This document shows, piece by piece, positions 6,243 to 14,900 of a stretch of 47,840 bases of DNA. Below the pieces are notes generated by a model. The model saw only the letters and a program-made list of their open reading frames with translations. It made no database searches and was not told the origin of the DNA. Both the position numbers and the translations under genes were made by a program. Source of the stretch: UBA6264 sp964531505 (GTDB lineage: Bacteria; Patescibacteriota; Patescibacteriia; UBA2591; UBA6264); the NCBI GenBank assembly GCA_964531505.1, contig CAZHDT010000001.1, positions 1 through 47,840 of the forward strand. Reading direction: 5' to 3'. Position 1 is the first letter of the stretch. Each line of letters begins with the position of its first letter.

Positions 6243-6707
6243 ATGAAAATTATACCTATTATTATTTCGATATTTATTGCCCAATTAGCCGGAATTATTG
6301 GTTCAATTTTTACATTTATAAGTGTAAAAACTTGGTATGCAAATTTAATAAGACCTGGGTGGAATCCTCCCTCATGGTTGTTTGGACCGGTTTGGATAAT
6401 CCTTTATATTCTCATGGGCGTTGCTGCATATTTTGTTTGGCAAAATAAAGACATCCCACTCGCAAAATTGGCTTTATTTTTTTATGGATTGCAATTATTG
6501 TTAAATGCCTTATGGCCAATTATCTTTTTTGGGTTTAAAAATCCAGGATTGGCTTTTATTGAAATAATTATTCTTTCAATTTTTATTATTATTACTACTG
6601 TATTATTTTGGAAAATTAATACTCATGCTGGTATTTTGCTTTTACCATATATTTTATGGACATTGTTTGCCACTTTTCTTAATTACGCTATTTGGCGATT
6701 AAATTAG
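6243..6707 (+). CDS. tspO: TspO/MBR family membrane protein
   Basis: A 154-residue tryptophan-rich protein with five transmembrane helices. The family motif is clear: TWYANLIRPGWNPPSWLFGPVW at about 30-51, followed by ILYILMGVAAYFVW, and LNALWPIIFFG in helix 3. TspO proteins bind porphyrins and other tetrapyrroles or sterols and act in stress sensing; the ligand here is unknown. An upstream in-frame ATG exists at 6225, but it lies within the promoter, so 6243 is preferred. It is a single-gene unit, ended by the hairpin at 6743-6760. Confidence 0.88.
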   Translation: MKIIPIIISIFIAQLAGIIGSIFTFISVKTWYANLIRPGWNPPSWLFGPVWIILYILMGVAAYFVWQNKDIPLAKLALFFYGLQLLLNALWPIIFFGFKNPGLAFIEIIILSIFIIITTVLFWKINTHAGILLLPYILWTLFATFLNYAIWRLN

Positions 6708-6742
6708 CTAAGTAAGACAGTTTTTGTTTAATATTTATTTTT

Positions 6743-6765
6743 ATGGCTTATCTAAGCCATTTTTA
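6743..6765 (+). terminator. terminator of tspO
   Basis: ATGGCTTA (6743-6750) and TAAGCCAT (6753-6760) form an 8-bp perfect stem with a minimal loop, followed by TTTTT. Confidence 0.75.
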
Positions 6766-6769
6766 TATA

Positions 6770-6797
6770 TTGACAAATAGATAAAATATGATATTAT
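6770..6797 (+). promoter_or_regulatory. promoter of the YdcF-like gene
   Basis: TTGACA (6770-6775), 16-bp spacer, TATTAT (6792-6797). It is placed directly after the tspO terminator. A second TATAAT at 6801-6806 is too far from the -35 box. Confidence 0.65.
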
Positions 6798-6827
6798 AGA
6801 TATAATCTTTAAAATACGGAGGTAAAA

Positions 6828-7352
6828 TTGAAAGTTTTGATGATTCCCGCTGGTGGAATCATCAAGCGGGATAAATTAGATTTCGATACGCTTTTGCGTA
6901 TCGAAAGGGGGGTGAAAATATTTTACTCCCGCCCGGCTTATTGGGACAAAATTTTAGTTTCCGGGGGAATATTCCTTCCTTCGGAGATTCAATCGATTTC
7001 CGCTGCTAAGCTGATGGCAACTGAGTTGATTAAAAGAGGAATTTCTTCTAAAAGAATCATATTAGAAGAAAATTCTCTTGATACGTTTCAAAATGTCGAA
7101 TTCAGCATTTTGAAGTGCGCAGAAGTTGGGATAAATCCAGAAATTACGGTTGTTACTCAGTGGCAACACGCAATTAGATTTTGGATTTGTTTTAGAGGTT
7201 ATAAACTAAAAATTTATTTAAAGCCAATAAGTTATAGAGTACCCATCATAACGTGGTTAAAAGAATGGTTTTTCATTATTTACCACGTTTATGACCGAAG
7301 AGGGGTAAGACCGTTGGCGTTAAAAAACCGAAGAGAAAGGAGGCAAAAATAA
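6828..7352 (+). CDS. YdcF-like DUF218 protein, TTG start
   Basis: A 174-residue protein of the DUF218/YdcF family: IPAGG near residues 6-10, ILVSGGIFLPSE at 42-53, ATELIKRGISSKRIILEENSLDTFQNVEFS at 66-95 and VTQWQHAIRF at 109-118. The family binds nucleotide or SAM-like ligands and some members act in envelope polysaccharide pathways. The start is TTG: a strong GGAGGT (6818-6823) lies 4 nt before it, while the first ATG at 6840 would be too far. Such a ribosome binding site is rare in this genome, and base composition is richer in G and C than its neighbours, hinting at separate origin. Own promoter and own terminator. Confidence 0.75.
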   Translation: MKVLMIPAGGIIKRDKLDFDTLLRIERGVKIFYSRPAYWDKILVSGGIFLPSEIQSISAAKLMATELIKRGISSKRIILEENSLDTFQNVEFSILKCAEVGINPEITVVTQWQHAIRFWICFRGYKLKIYLKPISYRVPIITWLKEWFFIIYHVYDRRGVRPLALKNRRERRQK

Positions 7353-7353
7353 G

Positions 7354-7387
7354 GGAGTCCATCTTAATAGATAAGGACTCTTTTCTT
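7354..7387 (+). terminator. terminator after YdcF-like gene
   Basis: GAGTCC (7355-7360) and GGACTC (7375-7380) enclose a 14-nt loop, followed by TTTTCTTTG. Confidence 0.7.
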
Positions 7388-7540
7388 TGTTTGGTTTGTT
7401 TTTTTATAGTTTTTTAACAAAAAGGGGGAGTTATTTTTTTAAGCCAATGTTTAGATGTTTAATAATAATTTTATTGTGATATAATTAAATCGCTTTAATC
7501 TTAACATAATAAAAATTGCTTTTGTTATAAAATAAAATTT

Positions 7541-8674
7541 ATGTTTATGTCTAAAAAATTTTGGATTTTTGTTTTAATTATCGCAATTATCATTGTCGGG
7601 GCGGTTTTGGTGATTCCATGTAAGAATGATCAGAAAAATGAAGGGTCTGTAAAGATAGGAGCAATTTTGCCGTTAACCGGCTCAATGGCGACATACGGCG
7701 AAGGATGGAGAAATTCTATTTTATTGGCAATTGAGAATAGTGGCTTAAAAAATAAAATTCAATTAATTATAGAAGACGATGCCAGTTGCGATGTAGTCCA
7801 GGATGTTACTATTGCGCAAAAATTAATTAATATAGATCAAGTAAGGGCAATAATTGGACCGGCTTGTTCGTCTTCACTTTTAGCGTTATTGCCAGTGACT
7901 GAAGAAAATAAAATTATTTTGATTTCTTCTTCAGCAACATCAAAATCATTGAGCGGATCCGGCAATTATATTTTTAGGACCATTAGTTCAGATGCGGAAA
8001 AAGCTGTCACTGTGGCAAATTTCGCTTATAATAGGAATTTTAAAAAAGCTGCTTTATTTTATGATTTAGCGAGCGACGCTTTTATCCAACAAAGAGACGA
8101 TGTTAAAAATGAATTTATTAGATTAGGAGGAGAGGTCGTCGCAGATGAATCTTTTAAAACGGGTGATACTGATTTTAGATCCCAATTAACAAAAATAAAA
8201 AGTTCTGATGCGGATTTAGTGTTCGTTGGTTTTTTTTCAACAAAAGAAGGTTTATTATTTTTGAAGCAGGCGAAAGAATTGGGAATTGAATTGCAAGTTA
8301 TTTCTTCAGCACCAGAATTAGGCACGCCCGATTTCATAAATATAGCCGGCGATTTAGCTGAAGGGATTATTTTTCCATTTACTGAGACCCCAACTAATAA
8401 AGAATATAATGATTTTGTAAATGCCTATAAAAATAATTTTAAAAAAGATTTGGCTGGCTATAGCGCAGAAACATATGATGCAGCAACGTTATTAATAAGA
8501 GCTATTATTGAAAGTAATGGTACGCCTGATGGAATTAAAGATAAACTTTATGAATTAGGACAAAATTATTATGGAGCGAGCGGAATTATTACTTTTGATA
8601 AAAATGGCGACGTTCAGAAGCCAATCATAATTAAAATCATTAAAGACGGCCAATTTGTGCCGTATGAGGAATAA
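7541..8674 (+). CDS. LivK-like periplasmic-binding protein
   Basis: A 377-residue exported substrate-binding protein of the branched-chain amino-acid (type I periplasmic-binding) family. Residues 5-27 are a hydrophobic anchor; the Cys near 27 is in a poor lipobox context (VIPC). From residue 37 the fold shows VKIGAILPLTGSMATYGEGW, IGPACSSSLLALLPVTEENKI, YIFRTISSDAEKA, FVGFFSTKEGLLFLKQAKELG, and AETYDAATLLIRAI. Families of this kind feed ABC importers, but no permease or ATPase gene is nearby, so it may work as a stand-alone binder or with components elsewhere. ATG at 7541; another in-frame ATG two codons later is equally possible. Confidence 0.82.
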   Translation: MFMSKKFWIFVLIIAIIIVGAVLVIPCKNDQKNEGSVKIGAILPLTGSMATYGEGWRNSILLAIENSGLKNKIQLIIEDDASCDVVQDVTIAQKLINIDQVRAIIGPACSSSLLALLPVTEENKIILISSSATSKSLSGSGNYIFRTISSDAEKAVTVANFAYNRNFKKAALFYDLASDAFIQQRDDVKNEFIRLGGEVVADESFKTGDTDFRSQLTKIKSSDADLVFVGFFSTKEGLLFLKQAKELGIELQVISSAPELGTPDFINIAGDLAEGIIFPFTETPTNKEYNDFVNAYKNNFKKDLAGYSAETYDAATLLIRAIIESNGTPDGIKDKLYELGQNYYGASGIITFDKNGDVQKPIIIKIIKDGQFVPYEE

Positions 8675-8713
8675 ATAATAATAGTTTTTTGAAAGGCATT
8701 TAATATAAATTTT

Positions 8714-8739
8714 AAAAGACCCGTTCGAGCGGGTCTTTT
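8714..8739. terminator. bidirectional-looking terminator
   Basis: AAAAGACCCG (8714-8723) and CGGGTCTTTT (8730-8739), a 10-bp perfect stem with a 6-nt loop; the A and T ends supply the tract in either direction. It ends the binding-protein gene. Confidence 0.8.
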
Positions 8740-8824
8740 AAAAATCCAATTGTCAATTAAGTCCTGGATTTATTAAATTTAATTTGATAAAATAATCATT
8801 TGATTAATCATTAAATTAAGAATT

Positions 8825-9157
8825 ATGGAAAATAAAAAAATACAAATTTTAGGTTCGGGTTGCCCAGCATGTAAAGGTTTTTTTGAAACAGTCAAAAAAA
8901 TTGTTGAAGAATTAAAAATTGAGGCAGATGTGGAATACATCACTGACGTTGAAAAGATAATCGGCATGGGAGTGATAAGCGTGCCAGCTTTATCAATAGA
9001 CAATAAAATTGTTTTAAAAGGAGGATTTCATTCAATAAAAAAGATAAAAGAAATTTTATTACAGGCTTTTTTAAATAACAATATTATTGAAGACAAAGAT
9101 AATGATGATTGTGATTGCGACTCAGACGGTTGTTCTCGCTGTAAGGGTTGCTGTTAA
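8825..9157 (+). CDS. small thioredoxin-like protein with Cys-rich tail
   Basis: A 110-residue protein of the redox-active-disulfide (TIGR00412-like) type. The CPAC active site is at Cys13-Cys16 and the cis-proline at Pro54 (SVPALSI), so residues 1-84 form a complete small thioredoxin fold with no signal peptide. The C-terminal 20 residues are unusual: an acidic stretch and then Cys96, 98, 103, 106, 109 and 110, six cysteines in 15 residues. Such a tail could bind a metal or act as a second redox centre. Possible roles are thiol-disulfide exchange, metal handling or arsenic/mercury detoxification; none is proven. Single gene. Confidence 0.75.
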   Translation: MENKKIQILGSGCPACKGFFETVKKIVEELKIEADVEYITDVEKIIGMGVISVPALSIDNKIVLKGGFHSIKKIKEILLQAFLNNNIIEDKDNDDCDCDSDGCSRCKGCC

Positions 9158-9226
9158 TTAGCAAGGTTATTTTTTATTCCGTTCAAGCTTCACCTAGTTA
9201 GAAAATAAGTATGATATAAAGTAAAA

Positions 9227-9248
9227 TAGCCCCGTAAAAACGGGGCTA
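9227..9248 (-). terminator. hairpin, terminator-like on the minus strand
   Basis: TAGCCCCG (9227-9234), loop TAAAAA, CGGGGCTA (9241-9248). Read on the minus strand it is followed by TTTTAC. On the plus strand it would instead be a 5' hairpin right before the structured RNA. Confidence 0.6.
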
Positions 9249-9250
9249 AA

Positions 9251-9357
9251 AGGGGAGCTGAGGGTCGTTAGAAACGGAGACACGAAGATTCGAATACAGT
9301 TAACGCCGGGTCCAAAGGGGAACGACCCGAGGATACAACGATCCCTCAGCTATGAAA
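9251..9357. ncRNA. candidate structured RNA, family unknown
   Basis: An island of much higher GC than the AT-rich surroundings. 9256-9269 (AGCTGAGGGTCGTT) pairs with 9337-9351 (AACGATCCCTCAGCT) to give a 14-bp helix with one bulged T. Inside, CGGGTC (9307-9312) pairs with GACCCG (9324-9329). An alternative pairing, GGGTCGTT (9262-9269) with AACGACCC (9321-9328), 8 bp perfect, would compete with both, a switch-like arrangement. Unpaired parts are purine-rich on the plus strand. The strand is uncertain: a T-tailed hairpin (9227-9248) favours minus, purine bias favours plus and would make it a leader of ychF. It lacks the domain IV motif of SRP RNA and the 5S rRNA core. Confidence 0.55.
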
Positions 9358-9415
9358 CCTCCATAGAATACTGCTTTTATAATAGCATACTTTCCGTTAA
9401 TTTTAAATGAGTATC

Positions 9416-9424
9416 TGTGGATAA
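9416..9424 (-). promoter_or_regulatory. perfect DnaA box (TGTGGATAA)
   Basis: An exact DnaA box on the minus strand, between the candidate RNA and the ychF promoter. Confidence 0.4.
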
Positions 9425-9560
9425 CTTTTTATAAATAAAATCTTATAAATTTAACCCGCCTTTGAATAGTATTATAATAAAATCTAAATGAAAAGATAAA
9501 GAGTTTACTTATTTTAATAAATGTATTAAAGTATTATTATTAAATCATTTTTTAAATAAT

Positions 9561-10628
9561 ATGGGCCTTTCTATTGGTATTGTTGGATTGCCGAATGTCG
9601 GCAAATCAACTTTTTTTCAAACTATAACAAAGAAACCGATTGACCGGGCTAATTATCCCTTTTGTACCATTGATCCTAATATTGGGGTAGTGGCGGTTCC
9701 TGATGAAAGAGTTGATCAATTGACAGAATTGTGCCATTCGTTAAAGAAAATATACACGACGATAGAATTCGTTGATATTGCCGGATTAGTAAAAGGGGCT
9801 AATAAAGGGGAGGGTTTGGGAAATAAATTTTTAGCCAATATCAGGGAAACAGACGCCATTATTTATGTTTTAAGAAGTTTTTTAAATGAGAATATTATTA
9901 ATACCCAATCTAAAGTAGATCCTTTGGACGAAAAAGAAATTTTAGACACAGAATTGATTTTAAAGGATTTAGAAATGGTAGAAAAAAGGGTAGAACATTT
10001 AAACAAAGAAATCAGAACAGGCCATAAAGAATCATTAAAAGAATTTGAGGTTTTAAAAAAAACAAGAGATTTTTTAGAAAAAGGTTTGGTTTTAATTGAA
10101 CAGGATTTTACAAAAGAAGAATTATTTTTATTAAAATCGTATCAGTTTCTGACCTTGAAACCGCGATTATATCTTTTAAATGGGAATGAGGAAGAAATCA
10201 ATTTTCAAATAAAAGAAATTTTCCAAAATCATCATTGGCAGTTTTTAACCATTGACCTTTTAAATGAGTTTGAAGCGGCGGATTTGAATAAACAGGAAAG
10301 AGTTGATTTGGGATTAGCCTCAGATTCCGGTTTTGATAAATTAATCATGGAATCTTATAAATTACTTGGTTTAATTACTTTTTTAACAACTGGCGTGGAT
10401 GAAACGCGGGCCTGGACTTTAAGACAAGGAGAAAAAGCTCCTCAAGCCGGCGGAGTGATTCATAGCGATTTTGAAAAACATTTTATCAGGGCAGAAGTAA
10501 TTAATTGGCGTGATTTAATTAACGCGGGAGGTTTTTCCAAAGCGCGAGAAAAAGGATTGGTTCGGACAGAAGGAAAAGAATATCTCGTCAAGGACGGAGA
10601 TGTTATTGAAATAAAACACGATGCTTAA
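9561..10628 (+). CDS. ychF: YchF/OLA1-type translation-associated ATPase
   Basis: A 355-residue Obg-family P-loop protein that binds ribosomes and prefers ATP over GTP. Walker A GLPNVGKST is at 9-17, DIAGLVKGANKGEGLGNKFL (about 72-91) is the switch II region, and the specificity motif reads NGNE in place of the NKxD of true GTPases, as in YchF. A coiled-coil segment covers about 130-190 and a TGS domain fills the C-terminal 80 residues (LITFLTTGVDETRAWTLRQG...). Length and order are those of the family (about 363). It heads a run of ychF, cdd and tatD. Confidence 0.95.
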   Translation: MGLSIGIVGLPNVGKSTFFQTITKKPIDRANYPFCTIDPNIGVVAVPDERVDQLTELCHSLKKIYTTIEFVDIAGLVKGANKGEGLGNKFLANIRETDAIIYVLRSFLNENIINTQSKVDPLDEKEILDTELILKDLEMVEKRVEHLNKEIRTGHKESLKEFEVLKKTRDFLEKGLVLIEQDFTKEELFLLKSYQFLTLKPRLYLLNGNEEEINFQIKEIFQNHHWQFLTIDLLNEFEAADLNKQERVDLGLASDSGFDKLIMESYKLLGLITFLTTGVDETRAWTLRQGEKAPQAGGVIHSDFEKHFIRAEVINWRDLINAGGFSKAREKGLVRTEGKEYLVKDGDVIEIKHDA

Positions 10629-10647
10629 TATAAAATAAAATAAAAAT

Positions 10648-11094
10648 ATGCGAGAGATTAAATTTAAAGACTTAAAAAAAGAATACCAAAATCTTTTAAA
10701 TAAAGCGGAAAAAGCATTAAAAAATTCTTATAGCCCTTATTCTAATTTATTAGTTGGGGCAGCTTTATTGACAAAAAATAACAAAATTATTACTGGTTCA
10801 AATGTGGAGAATGCGTCTTACCGGTTGACTATTTGCGCTGAACAAGCTGTTGTGGCGAGAGCCAATGCTTTGGGTGAACGTTGTTTTACAACTATAGCCA
10901 TAATTGCCAAAACTAAAAACGGGACCGGAAATAGGAATATAATTTTTGCCCCGTGTGGTGCTTGTCGGCAAATACTTTTTGAATTTTCTAAAATATCAGG
11001 CATTGATTTAGAAATAATTACGTCCAGCGCTGATAAGAAAAAAGTTTTAATCGCTAAAATTTCTGAGCTTCTGCCATTAGCTTTTACTTTATAA
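10648..11094 (+). CDS. cdd: cytidine deaminase
   Basis: Zinc enzyme that converts cytidine or deoxycytidine to uridine forms for pyrimidine salvage. The substrate motif SPYSNLLVGAAL is at 29-40, NVENASY at 52-58, and the zinc/catalytic set is Cys63-Ala-Glu65 with Pro102-Cys103-G-A-Cys106. At 148 residues it is slightly longer than the 130-135 of the homotetrameric family because of the N-terminal helix and a small insertion near 90. It lies 19 bp after ychF. Salvage fits an organism that cannot make all its nucleotides, but that is inference. Confidence 0.95.
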   Translation: MREIKFKDLKKEYQNLLNKAEKALKNSYSPYSNLLVGAALLTKNNKIITGSNVENASYRLTICAEQAVVARANALGERCFTTIAIIAKTKNGTGNRNIIFAPCGACRQILFEFSKISGIDLEIITSSADKKKVLIAKISELLPLAFTL

Positions 11095-11113
11095 TGATAA
11101 TTTATTGTTTTTT

Positions 11114-11899
11114 ATGATTGATACTCACGCCCATTTGAATTTTCAAGATTTTGATAACGATTATCAAAAAGTAATTCAAAATAATTTCCAGCAAGGCCTT
11201 AAAGCGGTAATTATTATTGGAACGGATTTTAAATCCGGGCAAAGGGCGATTAAAATTTCAAAGGAATTTGATAATTGCTATGTTTCTTTGGGTCTTCATC
11301 CAACTGAGGTTGATAGTGAAGAATTTTTTTTAAATAAATATCAAAATTTAATTTTAAAAAATCCGGAAAAAATAAAGGCGATTGGAGAAACCGGTTTGGA
11401 TTATTTTGAGGCTCAGAATAAAAAAGAAAAACAAAAAGAAATTTTTTTAAAACATCTTCAATTAGTCCAAGAATTTGGATTACCAATTATTTTACATTGC
11501 CGGGGAAGTAGGGATAACCCGAAAGATGCTTATCTTGATTTATTAAAAATTATCAGAGGATTATCTAAAATACCGGTTGGAGTTATTCATTGTTTTTCTT
11601 CTAATTGGGAAATTGCTCAAGAATTTTTGGATTTAGGTTTTTATATCGGTTTTACCGGGCCGATTACTTTTAAAAATGTTAGCCAAGATTTATTGATAGT
11701 GGGGAGGAATATCCCTTTGGAAAAAACTTTATTAGAGACTGATTGTCCATTTTTAACTCCGGAACCTCATCGCGGAAGACGAAATGAACCGATTTATATC
11801 CGTTTTATTGCTCAAAAACTCGCTTTTTTAAAAAATATTTCTTTTGAAAAAGTGGTAAATCAAACCTCAAAAAATGCCAAAGAATTATTTAAAATTTAA
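11114..11899 (+). CDS. tatD: TatD-family metal-dependent DNase
   Basis: A 261-residue TIM-barrel hydrolase. The metal ligands are visible: DTHAHLNF (3-10), AIGETGLDYF near 93-102, ILHCRGS near 132, a VIHCFSS histidine near 157 and LLETDCPFL near 205. TatD enzymes have 3'-5' exonuclease activity and work in DNA repair and fragmentation. An upstream in-frame TTG at 11105 exists, but ATG at 11114 gives the family's usual MIDTHAHL start. It lies 19 bp after cdd and is followed by a terminator. Confidence 0.93.
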   Translation: MIDTHAHLNFQDFDNDYQKVIQNNFQQGLKAVIIIGTDFKSGQRAIKISKEFDNCYVSLGLHPTEVDSEEFFLNKYQNLILKNPEKIKAIGETGLDYFEAQNKKEKQKEIFLKHLQLVQEFGLPIILHCRGSRDNPKDAYLDLLKIIRGLSKIPVGVIHCFSSNWEIAQEFLDLGFYIGFTGPITFKNVSQDLLIVGRNIPLEKTLLETDCPFLTPEPHRGRRNEPIYIRFIAQKLAFLKNISFEKVVNQTSKNAKELFKI

Positions 11900-11910
11900 T
11901 AATTATTAAA

Positions 11911-11934
11911 AAATCCTTTAAAAGGATTTTTTTT
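11911..11934 (+). terminator. terminator after tatD
   Basis: AAATCCTT (11911-11918), a 3-nt loop, AAGGATTT (11922-11929), followed by TTTTT. It closes the ychF-cdd-tatD run. Confidence 0.8.
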
Positions 11935-11945
11935 GCAATTAACAA

Positions 11946-11974
11946 TTAACAATGCGTTTCATTTATGTTATTAT
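11946..11974 (+). promoter_or_regulatory. promoter of the helicase-nuclease gene
   Basis: TTAACA (11946-11951), 17-bp spacer, TATTAT (11969-11974). The ATG at 11981 begins 6 nt after the -10 box, so the message would be leaderless. Confidence 0.65.
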
Positions 11975-11980
11975 AGAAAT

Positions 11981-14900
11981 ATGGTTAATAAGCAAAAGCA
12001 AAAGGATATTAAAAACGAAATTATAAAAGACCTTAATTCTGAACAAGAAAAAGCGGTAAGCTATCACGATGGTCCTTTGTTAATCATTGCCGGAGCCGGC
12101 ACTGGCAAAACTACGGTGATTACCAGGCGAATTGCCTGGCTTATTTTGAATAATTTAGCTAAAACCGAAGAGGTTTTAGCTTTAACTTTTACTGACAAAG
12201 CCGCTCAGGAAATGGAAGAAAGAATTGACCGTTTATTGCCCTATGGCTATGTCGATTTATGGGTTTCCACTTTTCATTCTTTTTGTGAAAGAATTTTGCG
12301 TCAGCATGCTTTAGATATCGGCTTGCCTTTAAGTTTTAAAATTTTAAATGAGTCTCAACAATGTTTTTTGGTTCAAGAAAATTTAAGTAAGTTTGATTTA
12401 GATTATTATCGACCACTAGGAAATCCAACTAAATTTGTGCAAAGTCTAGTGAAACATTTTTCTCGCGCTAAGGATGAATTGATTAGTCCGGAAGAATATC
12501 TTGATTATGTGGAAAATCTTAAAATGGATCAGGATACCACTATGTCTGATGAGTCTTTAAATCAGGAAGCGAGCCGGGTTAAGGAGGTTGCTAACGCTTA
12601 CCATTTTTATCAACGGCTTTTATTGGAAAATAATGCTTTGGATTTCGGAGATTTAATTAACTATACTTTAAAAATTTTCCAAACTCGGCCGCAGATTTTA
12701 GAAAAATACCAAAAACAATTCAAATATATCTTAGTAGATGAGTTTCAAGATACTAATTGGGCGCAATATAAATTATTGCAATTATTGGCTCAGCCGAAAA
12801 ATAATCTTACCGTGGTTTCGGACGATGACCAAAGTATTTATAAATTTCGTGGCGCTTCTTATAACAATGTTATTCAATTTAGAAAAGATTATCCCAGTTC
12901 GAACCAAGTAGTTTTAATAAAAAATTATCGTTCCCAACAAGATATTTTAGATTTAGCGTATAATTTTATCCAATTAAATAATCCGGCTCGCTTGGAAGCC
13001 CAAGAAGAAAAAATCAATAAAAAATTATTGGCGGAAAAAGGAGAAAAAGGAGAAATATCTCATCTACATTTTAAAAACCAATATGATGAAGCCAGGGGGG
13101 TGATAAAAAAAATTATTGAATTAAAGAAAAATGATACTGAATCAACCTGGAATGATTTTGCCATTTTAATCAGGGCTAATAGCCAAGCGGATAATTTTAT
13201 TCAATTGCTTTCTGAATCAGGAATTCCTCATCAATTTTTAGCCAGGCGGGGATTATTTTCCAAACCAGTTATTATGGATATCCTTTCTTATTTAAAGCTT
13301 TTGGATAATTATCATGAGAGCCCAGCCGTTTATCGGATTTTAATTTCTCCTCTTTTTTTTCAAAAAATAACTAATCAAGAATTAATCAATTTTAATAATT
13401 TTGCCAATAAAAAAGCTTGGTCCCTTTACGAAGCAATGCAAAAATCTTCTTTAATTCCGGGGATTTCCGATAAGACAAAAGAATCTTTTAATATCCTATT
13501 GTCATGGGTTGAAAAACATAGTGAGTTAGCCCAAAAGGAGAGTGTTGGGAAAGTGGTTTTTTCTTTTTTAGAAGATAGTGGTTATTTGAAAATTTTAACT
13601 AAAGATAAAGAAGAAACGGAAAAAGATAATCGTGAATCAATTTTTTGGTTAAATCAATTTTTTAAGAAAGTGGAAAATTTTGAAGCGATTAATTTTGACA
13701 AAACAGTTAAAAATTTTATTCAAATGGTTGATTTAATGGTCGCGACTGGCGACACGGGAAGTATGGAAGCGGAAAATGAAGAAGGGCCGGAAGCCGTTAA
13801 GGTGAGCACGATTCATAGTGCCAAGGGATTAGAATTCAAATATGTTTTTATTGTTAATTTAGTTGATAAGCGTTTTCCCACAATTGAAAGGCATGAAGCA
13901 ATTGAGCTTCCAGAGAAACTAATCAAAGAGATTAGGCCGGAAGGAGATATTCATCTTCAAGAGGAAAGGAGACTTTTCTATGTGGCTTTAACTAGAGCAA
14001 AAAATGGGCTTTATTTGACTTCAGCAGATGATTACGGAGGAAAAACAGTTAAAAAATTATCTCGTTTTTTGTATGAGTTGGGAATGGAGGAAAAACAAGA
14101 AACATCAAAAGAAAAAAAATCAAATTTTAATTTTATTTCTTCAATTCCTGTTGCCTCAAATATTTTAAAAACAAATAAATCAGTCTTGCCATTAAGATTC
14201 AGCTTTTCTCAATTAATCGCTTTTGAAAGTTGTCCATTACAATATAAATTTTCTTTTATTTTAAAAATCCCTCGTCGGGGGCGACACGTTTTTAGTTTTG
14301 GAAAGACTTTACATTCCACTCTTTATCAATTTTGCCAAATTTGGAGAAAACAGCAGTCAACCTTACAAAAAACTCTTTTTAGCCAACAAGGCCATCAAAC
14401 AAAAGAAGATTCGAAGTTAAAAGAGCAAATTGGTTTTGAAAAATTAATGAAAATTTATCAAGAATCATGGATTGATGAATGGTATCAAAGCAGAGAGCAG
14501 AAAGAAAAATATTGGGAAAAAGGAAAAAAGGCTTTAAAAACTTTTTATCAAGATTTAAATACCACCCAGCCGAAGATAAAATATTTGGAAAAAGGATTTA
14601 ATTTTAAAATAGGGAAAGGAAAAGACAAGGAAATTATGAAAGGTTTTATAGACAGAGTTGACGAAGTTGATGGGGGATATGAAATTATTGATTATAAAAC
14701 TGGGGAAGAAGGAGAAAGAAGACTCGATTTTGAAAAAAAACAACAGCTTTTGATTTATCAATTTGCGGCTAAAGAACTTTATGAAGCTTTTGACAAGCCG
14801 GTTAATCAATTAACATTTTATTATTTGGAAACAGGCAATCGAGTTTCCTTTTTGGGCAAAGATGACGATTTAATAAAATTAGAGGAAAAAATTATTAAAA

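Larger units (their letters stand above)
9158..9560. other. 403-bp gene-free stretch
   Basis: No protein-like frame is seen. The stretch contains the hairpin at 9227-9248, the candidate structured RNA at 9251-9357, a perfect DnaA box at 9416-9424, and a promoter TTAACC-16-TATAAT at 9451-9478 that could drive ychF with an 83-nt leader. Confidence 0.7.

Noticed and set aside
9251..9357. SRP RNA, 5S rRNA or tmRNA identity for the structured RNA
   Set aside because: The GGAAG/AGCAG core of SRP domain IV, the 5S CGAAC/GAAAC core and a tRNA-like end are all absent on both strands.
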